A stretch of 64,000 nucleotides of DNA from Lophium mytilinum (GCA_010093605.1 MU004189.1:503834-567833); one strand, 5' to 3'. Shown: positions 11,601 to 24,263, counted from the stretch's first letter. Numbers and translations: made by a program. Notes: a model not told the origin generated them from the letters alone.

Positions 11601-12468
11601 TGGCGTGCGAGACTGGAGAGTTTTGCAGAGAAGCCGTCAGCGTCCTCGCCCGCCGTTCCAAAGTCTTTGAGACCTTCTTCGCCTTCTTGATGTAATCGTG
11701 AAAATCAATGTGCTCCTGCGGCGTCGCTCGTTCATTCAGGATGGCATCCAGTAGCCGCGCGTAGGCCTGATTGTGGCAACTCTCGTCATATAAGCGGCGG
11801 ACTGCGTCGCCCACGAAGGGTCGGCCATCGTCCTTGGCTTTCTTCATAGCGGCGTTAACGGCCTTCAGCATGATCTGGTTCTGAGCAGGAGTGCGCGTGG
11901 TGGGCGTGGCCGTGCTGGGAGCAAGGACGGCGTCGCGATGCGGCGTGCTAGCCTTGAAACCGTTCTTCATCGCCGCCTTGCCAGACCGCGATGCGCTTCG
12001 AGCGCCGTTCGGAATGTATTCGTCATCCTCGTCTTCATCTTGCGGTTCTATTGATAGAGGGAGGATCGCGTCCTCCTCGGGCTGCTCCGACTCTGCTCGC
12101 TCAGGCTCTGCGGCCGGCGTCATCTCAGGAGTTGAGAAAGCTTCTTCCGCCGCCGACAGATTCCCGTTCTTGCCTAGCAGGGAGGGCTTCTGCATCTCCT
12201 GAACTCCTCTTAGCTTCGCCTTCAGCTTGGCGGACGGTAGTTGGCCGAGGGGCGCCATGTTTTCGAGGACTCCGTGTCGTGCGAAGCCGTGGTCTTCGAA
12301 GCTGGCGGTGGGGTTTTTTGGCAGGGGCTCGACCCAGTTGTCCAAAGATGCTTGTGCCTTCTCTTTCTTGAATACTAGTCCAGGTGCGGGTGAGGAGTTG
12401 GAATTGCGAAAGGGACTCGAGGTGCGGCTCGATTTCCTGATTGCAGGTGGGCGGATGGAAGAAGGCAT
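8656..12468 (-). CDS. RCO1: RCO1-like double-PHD-finger protein (Rpd3S histone deacetylase subunit)
   Basis: Exons 12468-10472, 10295-10211, 10033-9675, 9626-8837 and 8781-8656 give 1118 residues. Introns are 176, 177, 48 and 56 nt, all GT-AG. Rco1 anchors the Rpd3S deacetylase complex on methylated nucleosomes in transcribed genes (family knowledge). The first 665 residues are Ser/Pro/Ala-rich and low in complexity. PHD1 (about 697-746) has CASCGLGG, CDHCEDWYHFAC and CHKC. PHD2 (about 838-895) has CHGC, CDFCDKWWHLDCLDPP and CPLHVDH; this WHLDCLDPP...W.CP.H form is typical of Rco1. The last exon is a short helical tail (SERELLVKLQELIARKLNG). Alternative: another two-PHD regulator such as Cti6 relatives, less likely because of the PHD2 pattern. 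Confidence 0.85.
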
Positions 12469-13256
12469 GGCGAGGCCTGCGCGCGGCGTTAGCTACTGGT
12501 GCATCTAGTGAGGAGCAGTGGAAGGGGGTTACCACGCGTTTCACCCTCAAAGCAATCGTGTGCGTGTATGTTGCGCGAAGTGTGGTCGCGTCTTGGGGTT
12601 GTGGTATGAACGTAGGAGAAGAGTAGGTTTCGGAGGAGACGAGGGTCCGCGGGAAAAATGCCCCCCCCTAACCTTGGTAGATACTCTGGAACCAGGACAA
12701 ACGACACAGTTACCAGCAAACGCAAATATAAACTAGTGTGCGTCGCGAGTGAGCCTGATCTTTCGAGAATACACCCAATCAAGTGGAAATTGATTCCTGT
12801 CCCGTCTGGTTCATTCAGATTGTAAGCAAACCCCCGCCCATTTCAGGAGGCGATGAATGTCTTTGACTTTTTTCCCGCAGCTAAAAATGACTCTAATGGA
12901 AGGATCGCAAGACGCAAGGCTAGATGTCAGGTAGGCGGCATTGCCACGAAAGCTCACGCAAATATGTATATGACCCCTGAAGGCTGAGCACTCCTCCCAC
13001 CCCACGCTCATATCACGACGTCTAGCACAGCAGATTGAGGTGTAGTCGTCTTGTCATTTGATGGCCTTTTAATGCTAGCTACTAGATATCCATGTTCCTT
13101 GCATGCTGTGCAAGCCTGTGTGAACATAGGATGACCATCCCGAGTCTTTGTCACTTACTCACACCCCTCTTTCATGGACAGAGCAGCCTCGTTCGAGCGG
13201 GTGGGATTGCTGACTTGGTACGAATGACGACCCTCGGCCCGCATATACAGAGCCAT
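12469..13256. other. Intergenic, PA2G4 terminator to RCO1 promoter
   Basis: Upstream region of the RCO1-like gene and 3' region of the PA2G4-like gene. No conserved frame or RNA gene seen. Confidence 0.6.
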
Positions 13257-14874
13257 TTATTCTTCGTCGCTGCTCTCCGCATCCTCCTCCTCCGCATCTG
13301 CAGCCGCCTTCTTCGCGGGCTTCTTCTTCTTCTTCTTGTTCTTGCTCTTTGTGCCAGGCGGCTTTCCAACCGGCAGCTCAAGAATCTTGAGAATATCTTC
13401 GTCTGTGATCTTCTTGTCTGTCTTGTACTGTTCCAGATCGGGGGATGGGGGACCAGAAAGGCGCGTCAGCCCATGCTTCGTCAGTGCTAGAAGAACCAAG
13501 TCAGCCGCTATTCTCTCCGGAGTGACAGATCGAAAAAGCTCTCAATCTAGCTCCGAAGATGACCTTTAATCTTGTTCTCATCTTCTAACGGATAATAGAA
13601 GCGACCACGTTGGATCTCGTAGCGATAATAGTTGCAATTGAGGAATGTGGGATGAACATGAATTGACGCGACGATAAAGGGAGTGTCTTACCAATCGTCG
13701 TGAAGAGGCGAGCAACCGGCTCGTTGTCCTTATCGCCCACGACCTCATACTGGCGGACAACGCCGCCTCGGACGCATTCGACGACTCCGACCTTGGCCGA
13801 CCGCTCGTCCTCAAGCTGCCGTAGACTGAAGGGGAACGTGCCAAACTTCTTAACGATCTCAGAGAGAGTAGCCCGCGAGCTTGGCCGCTTCAAGCCGTAC
13901 GTTGTGGTTGTGCGGCGATGAAGCGTAGGTCTGTTGCTAAGGGTCTTGACCTTGCCAGAACCCAGGCTGACGCCCATCTCGACACCCCATACTTCGCCGA
14001 CCTCGGGTATTCCCTCACCCCTGACACCTTCTCCTGGCGCAAGAATGATCTTCTTCTTGGCCTCAATCTCGTTTCGCTCAAACAACCAGCAAGTTGTGCT
14101 CTCTACGAGGTTGCAGTCAAAGCTCTTGACGACCTTCTCCAGTAGCTGTGTGATCTTAGCTTGAGTTGGGGGCTTCTGGGCTGCGGCCTTCTTCTGCTCT
14201 TCCTCTGTGCCGGTAGGAACCAGTCCCGGGGGGATCATGAGTCTGAGAAGCAGCTCATTGGCATAGTATGTGGCTAGGAGCAGGTCCGCCTGGCGCCCGG
14301 GGAGCTTGTCGTCCTCGTTCTTCTCAGATGGGATAATGATCGAATCGCAAAGAATTGCGCCAAACCCGTCAATCTGAGCCCCAAGTTGGATCTTGATGAC
14401 CTCTCCAGGCTTGAGAACTGTAGCCGCCTCCTCCTCGTCGGTCTTCAGCGGTGTGTACGGCGTGATGTAGGAGCTGGGGGAGACGGTGGTCGGGTGTGCA
14501 ATTCCTTTGGCGATTTTCTTTCCCTTGTAGACCTTTGCAACTTCTTCTTCCAGCAGTTTGTCGCCCTTCTCGCAGACTTCAACAATGTTCGCTCCTTCAA
14601 CGCACCATCCTAGTGGTCGTCAGTGTTGGTCGCGGTGTATGGCTTGCCCACTCTGGGCCTTTGGGAATGGCGAACCTGTCACAGTCTTCAGAACCGTCTG
14701 AGAGATTCCAGCGGCGACCTTGTACTTTGTCAAGGTGTCGGGGTTCGCCAATGAGTAGTCTGAAAATCTAATTAGCAACATGTCTTCCTCCTACAAAGGC
14801 CGGACACTGTTGTGCGGTGACGTAGCGGCAACAGAGGGCCATGTAGGAAGCTCACCAACGGTTTCTTCAGCCAT
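13257..14874 (-). CDS. PA2G4/EBP1 (Cdb4)-like methionine-aminopeptidase-fold protein
   Basis: Exons 14874-14856 (19 nt), 14759-14676, 14609-13692 and 13486-13257 give 416 residues. The order matches human PA2G4: LTKYKVAAGISQTVL, then CEKGDKLLEE, then KKIAKGIAHPTT, then IKIQLGAQIDGFGA, then KSFDC, then YGLKRPSSRATLSEI, then FSLRQLEDERSAKVGVVEC. It ends in a Lys-rich tail (KSKNKKKKKKPAKKA) and an acidic end. The family has the pita-bread peptidase fold but lacks the metal ligands. Members bind ribosomes near the tunnel exit or curved DNA and act in growth control. The second intron uses a weak donor (GTTCGC), but frame and homology support it. The third intron is the longest (205 nt). Confidence 0.9.
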
Positions 14875-16577
14875 GTTTGCGGGGCTGACTCCTCGGTGGT
14901 AAACGAAGGTAAATCAGTGCTAAAGAATGGTCGGAAGGAGAGAAATTGATGTTGTGGGTTGGAAAGGGTGTGGACGTGCTAGTAAAACAGGTGACTGAGG
15001 GGTAATAAGAGTGGTGGGGTAGCCGAACACCTCAGAAAAATTGGGCGAATGAGATTGTGTTTCCAGCGCATCTTACACGACCAGGAAGCATCTAACCGCT
15101 GCTTTGTCCTCTGATGGTAGAGAGCCGTACGCAAGCGGTGTGAAAGCTTAATCACGTGCAAGCGAGAGATATGGAAAGTACATACTTTGTAGTCTTGAAC
15201 CTAATGGACTCTAATAGTCTAGACTTCGATACATCTAAGATCAGAAGTAGACTCTCACGCTAGACAGGAAGAAAGTGGCACATCAAGCATTCTGTGTTGG
15301 GTACACTGGTCTGCCATTGCTTAGAGTGCTTCAACACGACTCCACAATGCCCAAAGCTAAGAGTTTCTATCTAAATTATATTTAAAGAATGCATAAAAGC
15401 ACCACAAGCACCGGTAGACAGGCGTACACAACGCAGACCGCCTGCTGAGTGTGTTAACTCTGTTATGTCCAGCGGGACTCTAATGCTGTGGAAGTCCAAA
15501 TAGTAAACTTTGAGGAGGGATACTTTTGCAGCCAAGCATCCACAGTCTAGTGTTGAATGGTCCTTTACTCAAGCCTCTTTCTCTGTTGCAGTCCTTGAAT
15601 CCCCTATACGATCTTATTTCCCCGGCTCATGCCTTTTCCTTAAGAATAACAGTTGGAGACTTTCCCAGCGAGCTTTCCTACTCTTCTCGTCGTTGAAGTT
15701 ACCCAGCACAATTTAAACTTACACGAAGTTCATTCCACAGCTCGCGATTTTAAAGTTGTTTGAAGAAAGTGGATGGGTTTGATCAAAAGAACGCGTTTAG
15801 TCCAAAGGTAGCGCAAGAGATTATACATAGAATCTTGAATAGGCACGATCCATGCTTTTCAGTCTAACCCGATGGAGCGACGAATGAGTAGAAAATGAGC
15901 AAAGGTTCACCGCGAATAATGATGGATCTAGAGCTGCAAGATAGAATTTGCTTGTATCCTAGGGAGAGATACTACAATAGAGCTGGTTCGGTCTCTAGAA
16001 GTAGATGTGAGAGTGCGTAGTACTCGAATAACACTACGTTGCGGAGAGTTCTGGGACATGAAACACTCAAAACTGTTTCTCTAGAATGACGAAGATACTA
16101 ACGGACTTCTTTAACCCGTCCAATGCCCTCCTCATTCACCTTTGTTTATGTTAGACTTGGGACTCGTGAATGATCGGCCGATGCAAGCTTGTTCCCTGCA
16201 GCCAAATCAGGCCCTAGAGCACACGACAACGAACCTTCCGCGGGCCGTAGGGCAGGACACTTTCCTAATTCCCCATAATACAGCATACTTTAGACTGCCA
16301 GGCGGTATCTGAGCGCCCTTGAATGGTGCTTTTATTCCAAGCTTCGTGATCCAGACCGATTAACACTCATTCTATTAGAAAAAGAGCCTTGGCAACCCAC
16401 AAATCCGTTCCAAGGCTACCTACGTCAGAGCTCGAGACCGAGCTCAACAACAATCCACCCTTCGTCTCCACCCGTCAGTGAGAACCACCTGATGCTATCA
16501 CCACCTCAAAAGCACCATCTATCGTAGATTCTCCTCAACGCAACGATTGGGCCCTTTGCAGCTCCCTATTTCACAGT
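14875..16577. other. Divergent intergenic, PA2G4 to CorA transporter
   Basis: 1.7 kb between two start codons. The open frames in it have no recognisable domain. No repeats, tRNA or transposon seen. It presumably holds both promoters. Confidence 0.55.
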
Positions 16578-19396
16578 ATGGCCTCACACGGCAAAGCCGC
16601 CTCCACAACCAGCCCTCCCCCGACCTCAAACCCAGGTGCTGCCTCATACGCCCAAGCAGCTTCTTCAAGTCATCCAACAGCTCCCGATGCCTCCCAAGAT
16701 TCAGCCGCGGCGACCTCGCAGCAGAAGAAGAGAAAGCACCGCGGGGGCAAGAAGAGGCGCAATCGAAGGCAATCCTTCATAGCCCCTCCGGACGAATTGG
16801 GCCTTGGAACAGACATCGGCTCTCACGATGGGGCAAGAAGCTCCGGTCTAGCTAGCGAGGATGCTACACGCGCGACGTTCTACAGACTCCGGGACAATCG
16901 AAGTAACAATAGTCTTGACAGTGAGGCGTTACTGGACCATCGGTAATACATCGCTCATTTCACATTAATAAATTTGGAAAGAATCCTCATTGACTTGACA
17001 TTGCAGGGACCATGGATTCATCCAACAACGGCGTCAAAGCATCCAAGGCGGCGGCATTGGCTCGTTCTCACAAGGCTCTCCTCACCGACCTTCCCAGCGG
17101 CCACAATCTCAAACTCGCTCAAAACTGTCTCGACAACAAAGACTGACGGAGGAAGAGTCCGAGGACGATAAAGCAAATGACAGGTCGCCATTGATAGGTT
17201 CCAGCCAACGGAATGGCGCAGGTTACGGAGGGCTGAGTGCACCTTCGAGTGCAGGGCGAACGAAGGACAAGTCAACTCGAAGATCTAGCAGGTCTTCAAC
17301 CTCAAGTCGCAGGAGAAGACCTGTTTTTGGATCACAAATCTCGCATCAGAGCTTGGACTACGATGTGAATAATCCTCCATCTGTTCCATCGAGTCCTAAG
17401 CTAGGCCTTGATCATGGATTCGACGATGTCATGCTCACTACAGGCGAGGTCGGGAGATCAAGGTCTCCGGAAGCGTCACGTTCAGCGGGTGCTCCATCGC
17501 GGGACGCTCTGATTAACATTTACGAAGAACCGACGTCTTTTGCCAATTCAGCACCACCTTCCCCGAAAGCGGCACAGGGCGACCTTCTACGACGAATGAC
17601 TCTTCATGCCAGTGAAGATGTATGTTTCCCTCAAGAAGGCATGTCTGAGATGGGCCAAGAAGACTTCATGCATCTTCCCGAATCTGGAGATCCTCGATCA
17701 CGGCGAAGAAGGGCCAGGAGGTGGCCTGAGCTTTCGGTCTTGGAACATTGGAGCCATGAGGAAAAAGAGCAGCGTACTATGGAAGGCATTCGAGCAAGAC
17801 AAGTCAACGAGCCTCTTATGGTTGGAGGCCGCCTTCGCCCTCAAAAGCAAGTCTGGCATCGCGAGGTAGAAGATGCCCCTTATCGGTTTACATACTTCAA
17901 CGAGGAATTTCCAAGCACCATCCATAGTCAGACCATCTCCGAACTTGTCCAAGAAGGGCAGAGTTTCAGGAGTCTCTTTATTCCGGATCCTCCGCTACTG
18001 TCAGATGATAGCTCGGAAGAGGAAAGCGATGACGAAACGACTATTCCAGGTCGCGATAGCGTACGGGGCCGTAATCAGATGTCCTCGAACGGCATCTCCC
18101 GGGCAGGAACGAGAACATCGTCGAAGTTGAGTGAACGTAAAAAGGACTCGTCGGGAGAACAGACTGGTGCAAACTCACCAGCGCCCTCGAATAATCCTAC
18201 ACCACAGAGACCACTACGATACGGGCCGCGGCCAGCCTTTTGGCTGGATGTTTTATCTCCAACCGAAGCTGAGATGAAAGTAATTTCGAAGGCATTCGGC
18301 ATTCATCCCCTCACGACAGAGGATATTCTGATGCAGGAAGCTCGAGAAAAAGTAGAACTGTTCCGCAACTATTACTTTGTAAACTACAGAACCTTTGAGC
18401 AAGACAGCAACAGCGAGGACTACCTAGACCCGGTCAACATGTATGTGGTGGTATTCCGGGAGGGCATCATTACGGTGAGTACATCCAAACCTCTACGGAT
18501 ATGTCATTTCTAACAAACTATCCCAGTTCCATTTTTCCATGACGCCTCACCCAGCCAACGTCCGCCGTCGTATCCGGCAACTCAGCGACTACCTCATCCT
18601 CAGCCCCGACTGGATCTCCTACGCCATCATCGACGACATCACAGACGTCTACGCCCCTCTAATTCAACGCATCGAGGAAGAAGTCGACGACATCGACGAC
18701 GCCATCCTCTGCCTGCATTCCCCCGAGGAAGTCGAGCAAGCCAAGGCCGAAAAAGCGAAACGCGGCTCCCTCTTCTTCTCCGGCGACAGCCGCGGCGACT
18801 ACGAGAAACTTGAAGACGTCGACGAGTTCAAGTCCGCCGACAGCGGCGCTGACATGCTCCGTCGCGTTGGCGAATGCAGGAAGAAAGTCATGAGCCTGTA
18901 CCGCTTGCTCGGCAACAAGGCCGACGTAATCAAAGGGTTTGCGAAGCGGTGTACGGAGCAGTGGGATGTTGCGCCGAGGTCGGAGATTGGGTTGTATTTG
19001 GGAGACATCCAGGATCACATTGTGACTATGACGGGAAATCTGAGTCATTATGAGAAGTATGCTCCTATTTTCTCCAAGTCATACTTAGACGGTATAAAGG
19101 AAACGCTAACATCAATCCGCAGCCTGCTCTCCCGCGCCCACTCCAACTACCTCGCTCAAATCAACATCCGCATGAACGAGCGTCAGGAGAAGACGTCAGA
19201 TATCCTCGGTAAGCTTACCGTGCTGGGTACGATCGTCCTGCCTATGAATATCGTGACGGGTATGTGGGGTATGAACGTGCTCGTCCCTGGACAGGATATC
19301 GACAGCTTGTGGTGGTTCTTTGGTATCACTGCTGGTCTGCTGGTGTTCGGGTTTGGATGCTACTTTATGGCGAAGAGGGTTTATCGGATCGTGTAG
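16578..19396 (+). CDS. CorA-family Mg2+ transporter (MNR2/ALR1 type)
   Basis: Exons 16578-16942, 17007-18474, 18527-19056 and 19123-19396 give 878 residues. CorA-type channels move Mg2+ across the vacuolar (Mnr2) or plasma (Alr1) membrane. The long hydrophilic N-terminus has a basic KKRKHRGGKKRRNRRQSF stretch (about 50-66) and acidic Ser-rich segments. The CorA domain starts near FWLDVLSPTEAEMKVISKAF. It ends with two membrane helices; the first carries the diagnostic GMWGMN motif and the second is rich in F, G and L before FMAKR. The last intron (66 nt, CTAAC branch, GTATGC donor) keeps the frame open if retained. Removing it gives HYENLLSRAHSNYL, which matches the family better, so it is taken as real. 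Confidence 0.93.
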
Positions 19397-19820
19397 ATAC
19401 AGTGGATGGGGTAGACGGCACGTCTACGTTGCGGCGGAGTAGATGAAAGGCGGAAAATGAGAGATTGAGAAGAGATGTCACTTGTAGAACACTTGTCGGT
19501 CCTGAAAAGCAATAAGTAGCGATTTGGGGCCACGGAAGGTTTGTAAATTTGTAATGTGCTTGATATCACGACGAGGTTGTCGGGGGACACTTAGAGCGTG
19601 AATTCACTTCGATTCTAGAATATAGAAACAATACCATAAATATAATCCCGAAGAGCTGGCATTTTGTAGGTTTTTGTGCATCTCTTCATAGTTGTACAGT
19701 GTCCATACATTCAGAGCGTTACATCTCGGCTTCCCTGGTAGGTGTATGCCCATAGATAACACACCACAAGTGGGGTTATATATACTCCACTCGCCCCACG
19801 CTACTTACAATGAACTCGTC
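19397..19820. other. Convergent intergenic, CorA to CIA84
   Basis: 424 bp between two stop codons; AT-rich near 19540-19690. No repeat array here, unlike four other convergent gaps. Confidence 0.6.
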
Positions 19821-22250
19821 TCAGAGATCCACATCCCTATTAAGCTTAAACTGCTTATACCCAAACCCCTCATGCGTAATAAAGCTCCCCAGCGCCTCCA
19901 GCCTCGGCCAGATATCCGGGTAATTATCCTTGATAAACGCCGCTATGCGCTCCTGCACGAAATCATTCCGGGTAGCGTTAAAGAAGGAGCCAAGGCTGTC
20001 ATCACATTAGCAAACATCCATTTAACATCATGATTCCAGAATCAGCGGCCAGGAAGCTTACATGAGCAAATCAGGCGTGAACCCAAACGTCCCCTCGGCA
20101 CTCAAGACGGCCTTCTCTGCCTCATCGTACAGCCCATTCCCGGCTAACGCGCCTACATACGCAGCAAATACTTCCTGGTCGACGTCGACATCCATGCGCC
20201 TCAGACTGGCCCACAGCGGCTTCGCATGCCGGTCGCCGAACGGCATAATTTCGCACGCGCGAAAAGCGACCACGATACTAGCGTACGACGGCCCTTCCTT
20301 GGACTGCGAGATATCGCGCCAGAACTCCATCGCGCGCACCGGGCGGTCAGTTGCCGCGTACGCCGCCATCAGAGACGTGAGGATGCGCGTGTTTGGCTCT
20401 ATCTCTAGGTCTAGCTTCATCTGGTTGTGGATGAGCTCGAGGCTCTCCTCGTCGGCGGCGCGGGCGATGCCGGTGAACATGGCGACGTAGGTATCAGCGT
20501 TCGGGACGACAGCGGGGTCGGTCGAGTGCTTCATGTGGAAGAAGACGTGGCACGCCATGTCGGAGCGCTCGCGGGCGAAGAACTCCTTCATGAGAGGCAT
20601 GCGGGCGTCGCGGGGGGTTTCCTTGAAGATGGAGCGGAAGATCTGGTAGGTGTCCCAGACGGAGGCGAGGTCGTTCTTGCGGTCGAGGCAGAAATTGATG
20701 AAGACGTCGCGGACTTTGATGCGTTCTTCTGAGGAGTAGTGGTTGGAGTGGGTTTGAAGGAGGTCTTTAGTGTCGTCGTATTCTTCGCGTTTGAGGTGGA
20801 GGAGGCAAAGCTCGCATGTGGTTTCTGGTTCGAATCGAGCCTTGCGGTCGCCGAGGTCGTCGGCTACACCCATGATGGAGTCGAAGTCGTATCGACCTGA
20901 TCTACACATCGCTTGAATGAGCTTGTTGACAGCTGGAATTTCCTCGTTGTCAACGGCTTCTTGGCCCTGTAGTCCGAAAAAGGCGGCTCTCGCGCCATCG
21001 ATGTCGTTTACTGACAACCGGTACTCCATCTGCAATATGAAAGTCTTTGCGTTCGGGAATATAGCCCATTTCTCGCCAAGGTGGATATATCTTTCGGCCA
21101 TATAGGGGTCATTTCGTAAAATTGCGTATTCGACTAGTCGGTTGATCGTGTCAATATCTGGGCCTTCATATATCTTCTCGCTTTCATTTCGGCGCTTCAT
21201 GACTTGCATCATACGGCCCACTTCGTCAACACCCTTCCCAGTAGCCGCTGAATATAAGAAAATAACATCCCAAATCTCCTTCTTTGGCGTGACTTGCAGC
21301 AAGGATGCCACTATCTTTTGGCTAAAGCTGGATTCGTTATTCGCAGCACAGCACATAAGCATAGCTGAGTGAGCGGATGGCAGAATATATCCTTCTTCAG
21401 CTATAGGCTCAGAGTACCACGTTTTGGTTTTCGCCAGGTCGTTCCGTGCACTGTAGAACTGAACCGTGCGAGTGTGCAGTATGTTCGTGAAAGGTATGGA
21501 CAGGTTTTTAATAATCGATAGGGTCTCCAGGAATTCCTTCTCGTTGCCATCCCGCTGAAACCCCTCGAGAACCTTGTCCCAATTTTTTATTTGAGCCGAC
21601 TGGCTGCCAGTTGGCGTATGCTCCAACAACATCTTCCGTGCCTCGGCCGTCTGATCATTTTGACTCAGTATTGTAACGTAGGCAAAATCCTCATCAAATT
21701 CTTCTTCTGCACCGTCTTCAGTACCTCGAGTTGCTTTTATTGCTTCATGCAACTCTTTTGCTAATTGCAGCATCGCATGGGCAGGTCTGTCCGGACGACG
21801 CTGTAAAGCCCATAGAGCTCTCCTCAAGCTTTCCGCACTTAGCCAGGGAGCTGTGTCCTTCTCTTGTTGATCTTTCAGATACTCAAAAGCTCTCAAAGCT
21901 AACGTAACCTGCACATCTTCCACAGCTTGTTTCGAGTTTAATTTCGCATCAAAAAACTGGCGGAAGGCAGCCGCGATCTCCTTCGCTGACGGCGGCCGTG
22001 CTGCTATCTGGTCCATTTTTGCCAAATTCATCATCGGTTTCTGCCCTGGGGTATAGTTTGGAGCCTTGGGTTCCCGCGGAGGTGAAAACGAAAAACCGAA
22101 CAGAGTCCGCCTGTGAGATTGGGGAAAGGCCCCGAGGCCATTGCGAGCTGGTATGCATGGTCTTGTAGGCCTGTGAAGACATCCTCGATATGTAATAGGC
22201 TTGTTGGACAGCAGCCTTCGAAAAACTACCCGGGTGAGGTGTGACGGCAT
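19821..22250 (-). CDS. CIA84: CIA84-like mitochondrial complex I assembly protein (PPR-like helical repeats)
   Basis: Exons 22250-20062 and 19995-19821 give 787 residues. The frame is open 10 codons upstream, but only from a TTG; the first ATG is at 22250 and starts MPSHLTRVVFRRLL, a good mitochondrial presequence. The RRTLFGFSF...PREPKAPNYTPG...MDQIAARPPSAKE segment is followed by long alpha-helical pair repeats of PPR type, for example SLMAAYAATDRPVRAMEFW near the C-terminus. In Neurospora CIA84 is bound to an assembly intermediate of the complex I membrane arm. The short second exon (ILGSFFNATRNDFVQERI) completes the domain. The name rests on overall pattern, not one diagnostic motif; another mitochondrial PPR protein is possible. 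Confidence 0.72.
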
Positions 22251-22518
22251 CGCGATTTGCGGGTAAGGAGGAGCTTGCAATTGCGTCTGGTCGCTGTGCT
22301 TATAGGAGACGTGATTAGGCTAATGACAGAGCATAATTCAATCCGAGCAAGAAAATATAATACAAGAAGAGCACTCAAACTTCGACGTGATGGTTGAACT
22401 AACTGTGGCAAGACGTCAAGCTTGAGAACGTCGGCGCGGCAGAAGCCGTGAATGCCAAGCATCTCGACATTTCTCAGGGCCATCGACGACAGCCCTTCAA
22501 CTCCATCCATTCGACACC
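22251..22518. promoter_or_regulatory. 268-bp divergent promoter shared by CIA84-like and bS18m genes
   Basis: The two start codons (22250 on -, 22519 on +) are 268 bp apart and both products appear mitochondrial. Any core promoters must overlap or abut here. No clear TATA box was recognised. Confidence 0.65.
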
Positions 22519-23253
22519 ATGGCGCTATTCAGATCCTCAATTCGACCGGCAACCTCGCTGAGCCGACAATGCACAAGATCACTATCACATACCCGCCGTT
22601 GGCTTGCAGGACCGTCTGAAACTGAGAGCATAGCTGCAGGTATGCTCACCGCAATACTCCCTCCCTCAGTCATCCAGACCTCTAACACTTCACAGAAACC
22701 CTTCGAATAATGAGTGAATCTTCTTCAACCAAGTCGACCAGCTTTTCCCGAGCAAGGTCTACCCGCGCAGCTTTCACCCAAAAGGACGTCCAGGACGCCG
22801 AACTGGCAGCAAAACGCACCGATTACGAGCTGCAGCTCGCGCGGAAATTCAAGCCCGGAGATGTGTATGCCCCGCACGACTTGACGGGACAAGAGATGCA
22901 GAAGTGGAAGAAGTCGCGGAATGCGCCGAAGACAGATGCTATCGATGCGCTGGGGCTGAATCCGATTAACGAGTACAAGGTACGACTTTCCTTTCTGCGG
23001 AACATTCATACACCCACGGGTCTGTAGGGAGAAGATTTGGGCAGGGTTAATTCGATTGCTACAGAATTTCTCTATGATGTCCGAGTTCATGACCGAGATG
23101 GGACGGATAAAGTCTGCACAGGAGACGGGACTGCGGCCGGTGAATCAAAGGAGAATGGCTAAGGCTATAAGGAGGGCAATTGGAGTTGGCTTAATGCCGA
23201 GTGTCCACAAGCATCCAGAGCTGATGATAAAACAACGCAAATCGTACCGGTGA
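22519..23253 (+). CDS. MRPS18: Mitochondrial small-subunit ribosomal protein bS18m
   Basis: Exons 22519-22639, 22696-22979 and 23065-23253 give 197 residues. The C-terminal third is the S18 fold: NEYKNFSMMSEFMTEMGR, then TGLRPVNQRRMAKAIRRAIG, then LMPSVHKHPE. In the ribosome bS18 contacts 16S-type rRNA on the platform next to bS6. The N-terminus (MALFRSSIRPATSLSRQCTR) is a mitochondrial presequence. Removing the first intron (56 nt) joins AAE TLRIMSESSS; removing the second (85 nt) joins NEYK to NFSMM, which is unbroken in relatives. Confidence 0.9.
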
Positions 23254-24263
23254 TTGAATGGAAGCCGGCTGGTCGTATGGATTCGAGTGTAGGAATATTG
23301 GAAAGGCAAGGGAAGAGTGGTGTATTATACTTTTCTGAGATGGCTTGAATTTCCGGCCCATCACAAGAAGCGTTATGTGAAATACTCGAATGCTACAATT
23401 ACACAGGCATGCAAAATCAGAAAGTCTGTCGGTAAGGCTGTTGACATGCTGAACGGTGTTATTTAATCCTCGCTGTCGACATGGCTCCCGTTGGATATGT
23501 GGGGGCAATCTGCAACCTCCGACAATAACAAGTCAAAAACGAGTCCAAATCACACGGACTGGCTCCCATTCATACATCTTACCATTGCCAAAGTACCCCT
23601 ATTTCCACTACCCTATCTGAGGTGTCAAGCAATACACATCGTAAAACGACGGGAAATCTGGCAGTCCTCAATTGCTTATACTTGAATAAGCTAAATTCAG
23701 GGTGTCAAGTAATAATATGCCAAAAACGACGTGAAATCGCACCGACTGGCTCCCGTTCATATATCTCAACACACCGTAATCTCAGCGTTATTCCAAGTTC
23801 AGATTTGAAGGGTGCTGGACTTGACATGGAAGTGACGAGTGAAACTCCAGCTTTAACAGAACGTAAAAAGCTACTCGAGCTACATCAGGGCCTTCATGAA
23901 ATGAGTATGAAACTGATCTAAAGATGCCTGACTAGCTCCCATATGTAAGGAGCCCGAAAAGAATAGACCCGGGAATGCTTCAAAAAGGCCACTGGTTGAT
24001 TCTGCAAAGGGTAGACTTGATGAGCTGATAACGCTCGCATGTTACGTTTACTTATCTAGCAGGTACTGACGGCACCTCAGAACTCTCGGTCAGATTGAGG
24101 CATGGGATGGTTTTGGGGTATAGAGTCTTCGTACTAGGCCTTTGGGGAAGCCTTGCGCTCGAGAGGTGAGCGCGTAATATGGGTATCGTAGTTCCGAATA
24201 GCCTTAACACAAACAGCCGGCAGTAGCAAACACGCTTCAAACTCCGTAGTCTTCTCATATCAG
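23254..24263. repeat. Convergent intergenic with degenerate ~187-bp repeats
   Basis: ACTGGCTCCC followed by (A/G)TTCATA recurs at 23558 and 23745, and as ACTAGCTCCC at 23931 (steps 187 and 186). The upstream blocks CAAAAACGA...AAATC...CA and GTGTCAAG(C/T)AATA also recur. The third copy is much decayed. Flanks (23254-23530 and 23960-24263) show nothing recognisable. No gene is supported in this 1-kb gap between the bS18m and MYST stop codons. Confidence 0.55.

Noticed and set aside
22251-22280. N-terminal extension of the CIA84-like protein
   Set aside because: It would begin with TTG; the next codon set starts with a proper ATG and presequence at 22250.
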